Shown here: piece by piece, positions 40,601-45,863 of the stretch | How positions within the stretch are numbered: position 1 is the first letter of the stretch | Layout of the letters: every line of letters starts with the position of its first letter | Origin: Comamonas antarctica | Lineage (GTDB): Bacteria > Pseudomonadota > Gammaproteobacteria > Burkholderiales > Burkholderiaceae_C | Direction: 5' to 3' | Assembly (NCBI RefSeq): GCF_013363755.1 | Contig: NZ_CP054840.1 | Coordinates: 2,101,501-2,165,500, forward strand | DNA length: 64,000 bases | Program-made: the position numbers and the translations under genes | The notes under the pieces: model-generated | The model's input: the letters and a program-made list of their open reading frames with translations, nothing else | Database searches by the model: none | What the model was told of the DNA's origin: nothing

Positions 40601-43235
40601 GCCCATTGACCACGGGAATAGCCAGCGTCAGCACCACGGTGCTGCCGGAGACGGCCACGCCGGTCACGGCCACCGGTGCGCCCGCCACGTTGACCACGAA
40701 GGCCCCGGCCGCGGGCGGATTTGCGGCGTCGAGTGCCTCGTCATAGGACAGCACCAGCGTCGCGCCATCGGCGCCGGTCACCGCGGACACGAAATTCGGC
40801 GCGCTGGCATCGGCAACCTGGTTGCTCACGCTGGTCGGCAGCAGGCTCAGAGCATCGCTGCCGCCGGCCCCCTGGATCGCATTGGGATCATCGCCGGCCG
40901 TGGGGTCGCTGTAGGCCACCGTGACCACGGCGCCGTGGGCCACGGGCGTGGCCAGCGTCAGCACCACGGTGGCGCCGACGACGGCCACCGCCGCCACGCC
41001 CACCGGCGTGCCATCGACATTGACCACGAAACTGCCCGCTGCGGGCGGATTCGCCGCATCGAGCGGCTCGCTGTAGCTCAGCACCAGCGTCGCGCCATCG
41101 GCCGCCGTGGCCGCCGACACGAAGGTCGGGCGCACGCCATCGGGCACCAGATTGTTCACGCCCGTGGGCGCGAGGCTCAGCGCATCGTTGCCGGCCACGT
41201 CCTGGATGGCGGCCGCATCGTTGCCCGCGCCGGGATCGGCATAGGCCACGGTCACCACGGCGCCACCCGCGACCGGCGCAGCCAGCGCCAGCACCACGCT
41301 GCTGCCCGAGATCGAGACTGCCGTGACCGCGACGGGACTGCCGTTGACGCTGACCACGAAGCTGCCCGCGCCCGGGGCATTGGCCGCATCGAGCACTTCG
41401 TCATAGGTCAGCACCAGCGTCGCACCGTCGGCACTGGTCGCGGCCGCAACGAACGCCGGAGGCGTCGTATCCGGCACGGTGTTGTTGACCGGTGTGGTGG
41501 CGAGAGTCGCAACGTCGTTGCCAGCCCCATCCTGGAGCGCCGCGGCATCATTGCCAGCGCTGGGGTCGGTGTAGGAAACCGTGACCGGCACGCCCGACGG
41601 CACGGCCGAAGCGAGCGTCAGCACCACCGTGCTGCCGGAAATCGACACGCCCGTGACCGCCACGGCCGTGCCGTTGACATCGACCAGGAAGGCGCCTGCC
41701 GGGGGCGGATTGGCCGCGTCCAGCGCCTCGTCAAATGTCAGCACCAGCGACGCGCCGCCCGCGCCGGTCGCGGCCGAGACAAAGGCCGGCGGCGTGGTGT
41801 CGCCCACGGTGTTGACCACCGCGGTGGCGTCCAGGTTGGCGGCATCGTTGCCGGCAGCATCCTGGATGGCGCTGGCGTCGTTGCCCGGCGTGGGGTCGTT
41901 GTAGGCGACGGTCACCACGGCGCCGCTGCCCACCGCAGCAGCCAGGGTCAGCACCACCGTGCTGCCCACGACGGACACGGCCGTCACTGCGACCGCCACG
42001 CCGTTCACGTTGACCACAAAACTGCCCGCTGCGGGCGGATTGGCCGCATCGAGCGGCTCGTCATAGGTCAGCACCAGCGCCGCACCGTCGGCACGGGTCA
42101 CTGCCGAGACGAACACCGGCGCCGCGGCGTCCGCTACCTGGTTGCTGACATCGGTCGGCAGCAGCGCTGCGGCGTCGTCTCCGGCGCCATTCTGGATCGC
42201 GTTGGCGTCATTGCCTGGCGTGGGATCGGCATAGGCCACCGTGACGGCCGCCCCCGCCGGCACGGGCACGGCCAGCGTCAGCACCAGGTTGCTGCCGCTG
42301 ATGTCCAAGCTGGTCACGGCCACCGCCACGCCGTTGACGACCACGGTGAAGGCGCCGGGTGCGGGCGGATTGGCGGCATCGAGCGCCTGGTCATAGGCCA
42401 GCACCAGCGTCGCGCCATCGGCGCTGGTCGCGGCCGATACGAACGCCGGCGGCGTGCCCTCGCCCACCGGATTCGCAACGCCGGTCGGCGGCAGGCTGGC
42501 GGCATCGTTGCCCGCCGCATCCTGGATGGCGTTGGCATCATTGCCGGCCGTCGGGTCGGTGTACTCCACGCTGACGGTCGCGCCGGCAGGCACGGGCGAG
42601 GCCAGCGTCAGCTCGATGTTGCTGCCGTCGACCCGCACGCCCGTCACGACCACCGGCGTGCCGTTGACCTGCACCACGAAGCTCGAGGCAAGCGGCGGAT
42701 TGGCCGCATCGAGCGCGGCGTCATAGCGCAGCGTCAGCACGCCGCCATCGGCGTTGAGTGCAGCGGAGACAAAGGCGGGCGGCACGGGATTGGGCTCGCC
42801 CGGGCCCGGCCCACCGGGGCCCGGGCCGCCCGGGACCGATGCGGACGATGAGCTGCCGCTGCCGGCGATGCCCGCCACCAGCAGCCCGCCGCCGAGCACG
42901 GCGCCCAGCGCAGCCAGGCTCGGCCCCGATTCGGGAACGATCACGCAGGCGGCGGAAGCGGCCGTCGAAGTCAGGGATTCAAACGGCGCGGCTTCGGCCT
43001 GGGGCAGGAAGCGCGCGATGATCGCGCCATCAGCGCCCGTGGTTTCCATCTCCACCAGCACCGCCTCGCCCTCGGCATTGCGCAGAAACAGCTGGCTTGC
43101 GGTTTCAGGGAGAAAAAATCCTGCAATGGTGACAACATCGCCGCAAACGGAAAATACCAGGTCATTTCCGACACGGCTGAAGCTGCCCACATCCGCAGCA
43201 CTCACATTCAGAAAGACGCGGCTCGCCTCATTCAA
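25689..43235 (-). CDS. Giant RTX adhesin with 40 SwmB-like (swm_rep) repeats, type I secreted
   Basis: A 5,848-residue surface protein, probably mediating attachment and biofilm. The N-terminal ~150 residues resemble BapA/LapA retention modules: a beta-rich segment, a glycine-rich hydrophobic stretch (LGAVLGGGLLVAGIAGSG, about 110-127), then a Gly/Pro linker. From about residue 154 there are 37 contiguous ~110-residue repeats with the pattern FVSAxTSADGATLVLxYxEALDA, continuing to VxYxDPxxGND and AIQDAAGNDAASL. Then come two Ig-like domains, repeat 38, a third Ig-like domain and repeats 39-40. A T1SS-type domain, RTX block 1, a VCA0849-like secretion domain, RTX block 2 and a C-terminus ending ITNVVV follow. 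The only two cysteines seen are near the N-terminus (Cys31, Cys97). The start is uncertain: TTG 43235 is the only in-frame candidate. Reading the cognate exporter downstream supports the role. Confidence 0.93.
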   Translation of the reverse strand: MNEASRVFLNVSAADVGSFSRVGNDLVFSVCGDVVTIAGFFLPETASQLFLRNAEGEAVLVEMETTGADGAIIARFLPQAEAAPFESLTSTAASAACVIVPESGPSLAALGAVLGGGLLVAGIAGSGSSSSASVPGGPGPGGPGPGEPNPVPPAFVSAALNADGGVLTLRYDAALDAANPPLASSFVVQVNGTPVVVTGVRVDGSNIELTLASPVPAGATVSVEYTDPTAGNDANAIQDAAGNDAASLPPTGVANPVGEGTPPAFVSAATSADGATLVLAYDQALDAANPPAPGAFTVVVNGVAVAVTSLDISGSNLVLTLAVPVPAGAAVTVAYADPTPGNDANAIQNGAGDDAAALLPTDVSNQVADAAAPVFVSAVTRADGAALVLTYDEPLDAANPPAAGSFVVNVNGVAVAVTAVSVVGSTVVLTLAAAVGSGAVVTVAYNDPTPGNDASAIQDAAGNDAANLDATAVVNTVGDTTPPAFVSAATGAGGASLVLTFDEALDAANPPPAGAFLVDVNGTAVAVTGVSISGSTVVLTLASAVPSGVPVTVSYTDPSAGNDAAALQDGAGNDVATLATTPVNNTVPDTTPPAFVAAATSADGATLVLTYDEVLDAANAPGAGSFVVSVNGSPVAVTAVSISGSSVVLALAAPVAGGAVVTVAYADPGAGNDAAAIQDVAGNDALSLAPTGVNNLVPDGVRPTFVSAATAADGATLVLSYSEPLDAANPPAAGSFVVNVDGTPVGVAAVAVVGATVVLTLATPVAHGAVVTVAYSDPTAGDDPNAIQGAGGSDALSLLPTSVSNQVADASAPNFVSAVTGADGATLVLSYDEALDAANPPAAGAFVVNVAGAPVAVTGVAVSGSTVVLTLAIPVVNGQAVNVAYNDPTTGNDGNAIQDAAGNDAASLPATGVSNTVPDGTPPAFVSAATSADGGTLVLTYDEALDAANPPAAGSFVVNVDGAPVAVTAVTIVGSTVVLTLAAPIANGAGVTVAYADPSTGDDAAAIQDAAGNDAANLPATVVSNQVPDTAAPTFVAAQTGAQGATLVLTYSEPLDAAHPPAVDSFVVNVDGTAVAVVGAAVVGNAVVLTLATPVAHGSAVSVVYNDPTPGNDASAIQDAAGNDAASLSSTGVTNLVPDTTPPAFVSAMTSADGSTVQLSYGEVLDAGNLPPAGAFVVTVNGTAVAVTGVAAAGSSVVLTLATPVPTGVPVTVAYTDPGPGNDLDAIQDAAGNDAASLAPTAVNNAVPDTTPPAFVAAATSADGATLVLSYDEALDAANPPAPGAFTVTVNGAPVLVGSVAVAGSTVVLTLASAVTAGAAVSVAYADPSTGNDAAALQDAAGNDVVDLPATAVNNLVPDGTSPTFVSAATSADGAALVLSYDQPLDAANPPGAGSFSVTVGGVPILVAGVAIDGVNVVLTLATPVPHGAVVTVAYTDPSNGNDANAIQGVAGNDAASLLPVSVANQVPDTAAPNFVSAQTSADGAALVLTYDEALDAASLPAAGSFAVTVDGVPVAVNGVAVNGSSVVLTLATPVANGAVVRLAYTDPSAGNDPNAIQDAAGNDAASLGPVGVSNTVPDATPPAFVSAVTSADGATLQLSYSEALDAANLPAADAFSVTVNGAAVAVTGVAVDGSKLLLTLATPVTEGAAVSVAYSDPSAANDANAIQDAAGNDAASLPATNVSNIVADVTPPVFVSAATSADGSTLVLSYDGPLDAANPPLPGSFTVNIDGAPVVVTAAAVSGSTVVLTLPAPVANGAVVTVAYADPTSGDDANAVQDASGNDAAALPETVVTNNVPDTAAPVFLSAVTSGDGASIVLTYGETLDAANPPAAGSFVVSVNGASVPVAAVAIAGSSVVLTLATPVANGAAVTVAYADPTPGNDGAAIQDLAGNDAVTLAETGVSNAVPDTTAPVFVSAVTSSDGTTLVLTYSEALDAANPPDAAAFAVTVNGTAVAVAGVGTNGSTLVLTLSSAVPYGAAVTVAYTDPSAGNDGAAIQDAAGNDAISLPATNVSNLVPDGVPPVFVSAATSADGSELTLTYDKPLDMANPPDIGNFTVRVNGAAVGLRSLFVSGNKVVLGMSSAIPAGASVTVAYVAPGADDPGSVQDPAGNDAANLPETGVNNLVPDGVSPTFVSAATSSDGASLVLSYDEALDPAHPPALGSFAVSVNGAAVAVTGVAVAGSTVVLTLASAVANGAVVTVAYADPTAGNDANAVQDAAGNDAASLAPIAVDNLVPDTLAPTFVSAQTSADGATLQLTYSEPLDAANPPAAASFAVTVNGAPVAVTAVSVSGAGVLLILATPVVNGAVVTVAYDDPSAGNDPGAIQDAAGNDAASLPVTGVDNTVPDTTPPAFVSAATSADGTALTLTYGEALDASNPPAVTSFVVRVNGAPVAVATAAVSGTSVVLLLDTPVPHGATVTVSYADPTVSNDANAVQDAAGNDAASLAETAVSNLVPDSTAPVFLSAVTSADGASLVLTYDGALDAANPPPLGSFAVSAGGVALPVTAVAVVGSTVVLTLGTPVTNGVAVSLSYSDPTAGNDAGAIQDAAGNDAASLANVGVVNNVPDTTAPVFVSAVTSADGSTLQLTYSEALDGVNLPAIGSFVVTVNGAPVAVSGVSVVGNTLVLALASAVASGAAVAVSYSDPTPGNDTGAVQDAAGNDAASLPATSVNNVVPDTTPPRFVSAQTGTDGTTLQLNYSEALDAANPPAAGAFVVNVNGAVVAVTGVTIAGSSVVLALAAPVANGAAVTVAYTDPSTGNDLGAVQDAAGNDAASLPPTGVANTVPDTTAPVFVSAVTSVDGAALVLSYNEALDAANPPPASSFAVNVNGVAVAVTAVAVSGSSVVLTLATAVPNAAAVTVAYADQTPGDEVNAIQDAAGNDAASLPVTSVNNAVPDTSAPSFVSAQTSADGATLQLVYSEALDAANPPAAASFVVNVNGAPVAVSAVAIAGNAVLLTLAAPVGNGATVTVAYADPSAANDLNAIQDLAGNDAAALPETGVNNTVADATPPSFVSAATSTDGATLVLGYSEALDAGNPPDAASFTVTVGGAAVAVTAVAIAGNSVVLTLATPVANGAAVSVAYADPLPTDDTAAIQDAAGNDAASLPTTGVSNLVPDTTAPVFVSASTNAGGDRVVLTYDGALDASNPPAIGDFVVNVGGSAAAVSAVEILGSSVVLTLATAVLSGQPVTVAYTDPSGGNDSGAIQDAAGNDALSLPATGVNNLVPDGNTPTFVSAATSPDGSTLVLSYDEALDAGNPPASSSFAVNVNGAPAAIAAVAIVGNTVQLTLATPVAYGAVVTVAYTDPSGADDTSAIQDAAGNDAASLAPASVTNLVPDAVAPVFVSAQTSADGATLVLAYSEPLDAANPPSAGSFVVNVNGAPVTVNAVAVAGSSVVLTLAAPVANGAAVTVAYQDPGVGDDPAAIQDLAGNDAVSLAETGVNNTVPDTTPPTFVSAVTSPDGASLVLSYSELLDAANLPPAASFAVNVNGTLVAVDSVGVAGNSLVLALASPVAHGAVVSVAYADPGAGNDAAAIQDLAGNDAASLPVTGVSNTVPDTTPPIAVSAMTSGDGASLVLSYNETLDAANPPAASSFAVTVNGAAVAVTSVSVAGASVVLGLATPVANGAAVSLGYNDPTAGNDASAIQDLAGNDAAGFAPMAVNNTVPDTTAPAFVSAVTSSDGTALVLTYSEALDGANPPAANSFAVNVDGALVAVTAVGVAGSTLVLTLATAVANGAVVSVGYTDPTALDDAGAIQDFAGNDAASLAPTLVNNTVPDTAAPVFVSAQTSPDGAALVLGFNEALDAANPPPAGSFVVNVGGAPVAVTGVAVVGSTVQLTLATPVAHGAAVTVAYDDPTPGNDAGAIQDAAGNDAASLPATGVSNTVPDTTPPAFVSAATSADGSALVLSYDEALDPANLPAGGSFVVNVNGTPVAVTSTAVAGNTLLLVLATPVANGAAVSVAYNDPSPANDANAIQDAAGNDAASLPATSVSNIVPDTTPPQFVSAATGADGSTLVLNYNEALDAANAPSAGSFVVSVNGTPVTVTSAAVAGSTVVLALATPVANGAAVTVAYSDPTTGNDVNAIQDAAGNDAASLPATVVSNTVPDTTPPAFVSASTSTDGTTLVLRYDEPLDALRPPVAGSFAVSVNGAPVTVTSAAVAGSTVVLTLATAVTNGAAVSVAYADPSAANDANAIQDAAGNDALSLPATGVTNFVPDTQPPSLLITAADLRLAAGETTTLTFAFSEPVSGFALSDVAVAGGTLGSLQQLNASTWTATFTQDGSATPPSVSVAAGSYTDIALNPGAGYTLDAAQGLTADIIAPTLLITASDLALSNGEATTLTFSFSEAVSGFAAGDVAVQGGTLSGFAQVDATTWTAVFTQDGTAAAPSVSVAADSYADLASNPGTGYTLDAATGLTADITPPQLQSITTNASGIQLTLAYSEALDGAQLPLASAFEVRINGTLVAVSRVAVSGSNVVLNLARAVVFGDNVTLAYNDPSAGNDAAATQDIAGNDAASIAAQPVVNAVPSTDTTPPTLLITASDLLLARGEATTVSFEFSEAVTGFTASDVVLAGGALSGFTQLNANTWTAVFTQDGTATPPSISVAAGSYTDVSLNLGTGYALNAATGLTADITPPTLVNAVTGAGGTTLVLTYSEAIDPLRLPAAGSFVVNANGAAVAVTGIAVSGASVVLTLAAPLANGATVTVGYTDPTAGNDANAIQDLAGNDAATRTGVAVLDTLPPVLQGASVTGTALTLAFDEALGAAPPVGSFVVNVNGAPVAVSAVAVSGSTVVLTLASAVAAGAVVTVNYTDPTAGNDASAIQDVSGNDAASLVGVGVANTRQLIQVDEDDLSVAVPAVVSGTFAGVAANAALTLSAPALALTSGGQAIVWTGAGTSTLTGHIGSATGAVAVVVSIGSGANAGRYTVSLYGPLDHVAGNGENLRDFNVGVLNNGAASNLQLTVSVIDDVPVAAPTTTQVLTAAGSVQGSAALTFGADGGYVQSVNVDGFQFSYNPAARTVTQSGTSTSVYAYSYDNQSTLTVTTLRGETFSIDLSSGQYSLLATGIRASVQANVAPVASVGQSGGLLGLVGANALGLIDLGQQQAFTASDANNNIREVTLVFGGVSVGSLLRNPFVFSASLAAELGLRVELSSLLLVHQLRITSLSGQPIDSLRLNELLGTVYLDTSLLGALSADLLSTLNMTVTDTAGLSSTASASQLANVQLLQSVLGRAATGFEAGTAGADVLDGPDGLAAGVSRRLYGYGGNDTLLGNQGNDILRGGAGNDTLNGFAGNDILVGGSGADTLTGGEGTDVFRWESGDQGTVAAPVVDTITDFNVASAWAGGDVLDLASMLVGEGRIGFTSGNLTNYLHFAKVGNDTLISISTQGGFIGGYNAANAGQTNQQILLKNVDLVTGFGSDATIITQLLGQGKLLVDAASVSSSGLDNTTDVGFTIVDRDGDSAAGSVTFDTGAVAPATFNPNNRAPEVQLASSGLLGVIGVDALNLVNLGTQHLTAIDRDNNLSQVTVRYQPVLALGLTPIQLTASQAIAAELGLQLSVQNDAGVLNLIAPSSTLVITSLVAGRAVGNQAVNELLASVHLTDQAGTLLNGSLLSADVLNALSITATDTQGATSTASVARLLDANLVNNLNDQSGIIEGSNASETITGTAGADRIYGHGGDDILRGGDGDDLLRGGSGNDTLDGGNGDDLLIGGIGNDTFIGGAGSDVIQLLAPNYASISGGTGFDTLLLDGGINLTFTTAPTRISSIERIDLGTGDTGSVLTLTSQAVLELTDSPSHTLQIVGDARDSVVMSGATKGAATVVGDVSFVSYAWGGATVLVEQEITNVVV
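26050..26235 (-). repeat. RTX nonapeptide block 2 of the adhesin
   Basis: Encodes consecutive GGxGxDxLx repeats (YGHGGDDILRGGDGDDLLRG, then SGNDTLDGGNGDDLLIGG). These calcium-binding beta-roll repeats fold the secreted protein outside the cell. They lie about 120 residues from the C-terminus, the usual place for a secretion-proximal RTX block. Confidence 0.9.
27290..27455 (-). repeat. RTX nonapeptide block 1 of the adhesin
   Basis: Encodes YGGNDTLLGNQGNDILRGG and further nonapeptides to GGEGTDVFRW. It is followed at once by a VCA0849-type secretion-target domain (DTITDFN...GGDVLDLASML). It is unusual that about 450 further residues, including a second RTX block, come after this domain. Confidence 0.9.
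30570..42776 (-). repeat. Array of 37 tandem ~330-bp repeats inside the adhesin gene
   Basis: The repeat period is 330 bp (110 codons) and is exact over long stretches. For example, the junction motif around TGTCGGGCAC recurs at 30911, 31241, 31571 and 31901. Units were counted from the 37 successive FVSA-like starts in the translation. Copies differ at many third positions and some residues, so the array is old or under selection against homogenisation. Each unit carries an acidic GND...QDAAGND loop that could bind calcium (inference). Confidence 0.92.
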
Positions 43236-43323
43236 TGTGAATCCGGAAACGAGTCATGCACTAGAGCGATAAGTCTCTGTTTCCCAATCACTTTCTCCGC
43301 TGTGGTGAGCAGCGAAGGCCTGA

Positions 43324-43352
43324 ATTATAGCCTTGTTTTTCGCCCTCGGCAA
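43324..43352 (-). promoter_or_regulatory. Candidate sigma-70 promoter of the adhesin
   Basis: On the minus strand TTGCCG (43352-43347) and a perfect TATAAT (43329-43324) are separated by exactly 17 bp. This would give a 5' leader of about 80 bases before TTG 43235. The 43236-43494 interval holds no other feature apart from a short out-of-frame ATG ORF (43257-43228). Confidence 0.65.
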
Positions 43353-43494
43353 CAAAGTTCATCCAACGACTTCCATTGAAGTCCAAGGACTGCTCTTTTC
43401 GCAGTCGCACCGCCCTACGATGCTGTCGCGATGCAATGGGGCCTCCAGTGGCCAAGGCCGTCGTGCGGCGATAGGCGAATGGAATCAGGGGTTA

Positions 43495-44217
43495 TCAGAT
43501 TACCGCCTGCTGCATGCGCTTGGTCAACGCCTCGGCGCTTTCCTTGCGCTCGCTATACCTGTCCACCAGATACGGCGACGCATCGCGCGTGAGCAGCGTG
43601 AACTTCATCAGTTCCTCCATCACGTCCACAATGCGGTCGTAGTAGGCCGACGGTTTCATGCGTCCCGCTTCATCGAATTCTTGATACGCCTTGGCGACCG
43701 AGGACTGGTTGGGGACGGTCAGCATCCGCATCCAGCGGCCCAGCACGCGCATCTGATTGACAGCATTGAAAGATTGCGAGCCGCCCGACACCTGCATCAC
43801 TGCCAGCGTCTTGCCCTGAGTCGGACGCACCGCGCCGACTGACAGCGGAATCCAGTCGATCTGCGTTTTCATCAGGCCGGACATCGCGCCATGGCGCTCC
43901 GGCGAACTCCACACCATACCCTCGGCCCACTGCGCGAGTTCGCGCAGTTCCCTGACCTTGGGATGATCCTCGGTCGCGTCATCCACCAGCGGCAGGCCCG
44001 ACGGGTTGAACAGCCGCGTCTCGCCGCCCAACGCCCGCAGCACGCGGGCTGCCTCTTCGGCGGCCAGTCGGCTAAACGAGCGTTCGCGCAGCGAGCCGTA
44101 GAGCAGCAGGAAGCGTGGCGCATGGGTGGAACGTTCGGGTGCCAGTAGCCGTTCCATGTCCGGCGGCTGGAGCAATGCGGCGTCGATGTTCGGCAGGTCG
44201 AGACGGGATTCAGACAC
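43495..44217 (-). CDS. arsH: Organoarsenical oxidase ArsH (NADPH-dependent FMN flavoprotein)
   Basis: ArsH oxidises trivalent methyl- and aryl-arsenicals to less toxic pentavalent forms. The product of about 240 residues has the flavodoxin-like FMN loop [19 protein letters not shown] and the family core [40 protein letters not shown]. It then has [30 protein letters not shown] 44217 was chosen because [12 protein letters not shown] matches ArsH N-termini; it overlaps the preceding arsC by eight bases. It is the last gene of the ars operon. Confidence 0.93.
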   Translation of the reverse strand: MSESRLDLPNIDAALLQPPDMERLLAPERSTHAPRFLLLYGSLRERSFSRLAAEEAARVLRALGGETRLFNPSGLPLVDDATEDHPKVRELRELAQWAEGMVWSSPERHGAMSGLMKTQIDWIPLSVGAVRPTQGKTLAVMQVSGGSQSFNAVNQMRVLGRWMRMLTVPNQSSVAKAYQEFDEAGRMKPSAYYDRIVDVMEELMKFTLLTRDASPYLVDRYSERKESAEALTKRMQQAVI

Positions 44218-44632
44218 GACGGCCCTCCACATCCACTACCGGCTCGCCGTCTTCCTTGTTGAACGCGCCGCGCTGCGGTTGCGGCAGGATGTCGAGCACT
44301 GTTTCCGACGGGCGGCACAGGCGCGTGCCCAGCGGCGTGACCACGATAGGTCGGTTGATGAGGATCGGATGTTGGAGCATGAAGTCGATCAATTGCTCGT
44401 CGCTCCACTTCTGATCTCCCAGGCCGAGTTCCGCATACGGCGTGCCTTTCTCGCGCAGCACCGCGCGTACCGGGATGCCCATCGCGGCGATCAGCGCCTT
44501 CAGCATGTCGCGGTCGGGCGGTGTCTTCAGATATTCGATGACAGCCGGTTCCTCGCCGCTGTTGCGAATCAGGCTGAGGACGTTGCGTGACGTGCCGCAA
44601 TCGGGATTGTGGTAGATCGTGATGTGGCTCAT
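44210..44632 (-). CDS. arsC: Arsenate reductase, glutaredoxin-coupled type
   Basis: Reduces arsenate to arsenite with glutathione and glutaredoxin. The 140-residue product has the active-site Cys12 in [11 protein letters not shown] and the arginines typical of the R773-type family ([31 protein letters not shown]). Its ATG overlaps the stop of the MFS gene (ATGA) and its stop overlaps arsH. A second, unrelated arsC lies three genes upstream in the operon. Confidence 0.94.
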   Translation of the reverse strand: MSHITIYHNPDCGTSRNVLSLIRNSGEEPAVIEYLKTPPDRDMLKALIAAMGIPVRAVLREKGTPYAELGLGDQKWSDEQLIDFMLQHPILINRPIVVTPLGTRLCRPSETVLDILPQPQRGAFNKEDGEPVVDVEGRRV

Positions 44633-45861
44633 GTCGAGGTGCCTTCGTTCGAGAGAAGCATGGATTGCTGGCGCAGATGCCTGATCACATAGCCGAACAG
44701 GATCGCGCCCGCCGCGCTGATGCCGGTCAGGGCCAGCAGCGTGCCGGGATAGCCGTTGCCGGCGGAATACAGCAGCGAGGCCACGAAGGGGCCGGCGGCC
44801 ACTGCGATCTGCACGGGTGTCGCCATCGCGCCGCTGATGGCGCCATAAGCGGCCCGACCGTACAGCTCGGCGGGCAAGGCGCCTCGTACGATCGTCATGA
44901 CGCCATTGCCGATGCCGTAGAGCGCGGCAAACACGACATACACCGGCAGCCACTGCTCGGAAGCAAAGAGCAGGAGCAATGACAGCGGCAGCAGACTGAT
45001 GGCCGCCATGCCGACCTGGCGCGTGCTGGCCCGCTTGCCGACCGTGGCTTGCACCACACGGCCGAGTACCTGCATTGGCCCGATCAGCGCACCGACCCAG
45101 GCCGCATTTGCGGCAGAGATGCCATGTGCCTGCAAGACTGGGATCATGTGCAGCGACATCGCCGCGAACACCAGTGCATTCAGCGTCACAGCCGCCGTGA
45201 CGAGATAGAACACCGGTTCGCGCATGACCGCGGTGAGATTGCGGGATCGGGTTTCCGTCCGCGCTGGGGGTGTGCCGTGTGCCGGGCCGCGTCCCTTTGG
45301 CAGGCTGGCATGGATGGGCAGGCAGATCAGCAGGTTCGCGGCCGCATAGATCAACCAGACCTCGCGCCAGCCGACGTGTTGCAACAGCGTTTGCGTCAGC
45401 GGCCAGAATACCGTGCTGGCGAAACCGCCGAACAACGTCAGGTGCGTGATCGCCCGGCGATAGTTGCTGCCATGGACCTGCGTGATGACCACGAAGGCCG
45501 GCTGGTACAAGGTCGCGCTCATGGCCACGCCGATACCGGCCCACACGAGGTAAAGCTCCGTCGCGTTGTGTACCCGCGAGAGGCACGCGAGCATGACGGC
45601 GGCCAGCAAGGCGCCGCTTCCCATCAGCAGACGTCCACCGATGCGGTCGATGATGCTGCCGGCCGCGGTCGAAAGCAGTCCCGAGATCAGCAAGGCCACC
45701 GAATAAGCCCCGACGATGGCGGGCTTGGACAGGCCGAGTTCGTCCTGCATGGGCTGCATCAGGACGCCGTAGGCGTAGAACATCGACCCCCACGCGACGA
45801 TCTGCGTCAGTCCGAGCGAGGGAATCAGCCAGCCGCGAGAGCGCGGGATGGTGTTGTCCAT
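44629..45861 (-). CDS. MFS transporter of the ars operon
   Basis: A 410-residue major facilitator with about twelve membrane spans. It opens MDNTIPRSRGWLIPSLGLTQIVAWGSMFYAYGVLM and has the MFS loop motif DRIGGRLLMGSG between helices 2 and 3. It lies two bases after acr3 and overlaps arsC, so it is part of the operon. ArsJ and ArsK are MFS proteins of ars operons, but no GAPDH gene (the ArsJ partner) is present and no signature decides. An arsenical or conjugate efflux role is inference from context. Confidence 0.88.
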   Translation of the reverse strand: MDNTIPRSRGWLIPSLGLTQIVAWGSMFYAYGVLMQPMQDELGLSKPAIVGAYSVALLISGLLSTAAGSIIDRIGGRLLMGSGALLAAVMLACLSRVHNATELYLVWAGIGVAMSATLYQPAFVVITQVHGSNYRRAITHLTLFGGFASTVFWPLTQTLLQHVGWREVWLIYAAANLLICLPIHASLPKGRGPAHGTPPARTETRSRNLTAVMREPVFYLVTAAVTLNALVFAAMSLHMIPVLQAHGISAANAAWVGALIGPMQVLGRVVQATVGKRASTRQVGMAAISLLPLSLLLLFASEQWLPVYVVFAALYGIGNGVMTIVRGALPAELYGRAAYGAISGAMATPVQIAVAAGPFVASLLYSAGNGYPGTLLALTGISAAGAILFGYVIRHLRQQSMLLSNEGTST

Positions 45862-45863
45862 GA

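Noticed and set aside
35988..42851. Second long plus-strand open frame opposite the adhesin
   Set aside because: Same cause: one stop-free antisense phase multiplied by the repeats.
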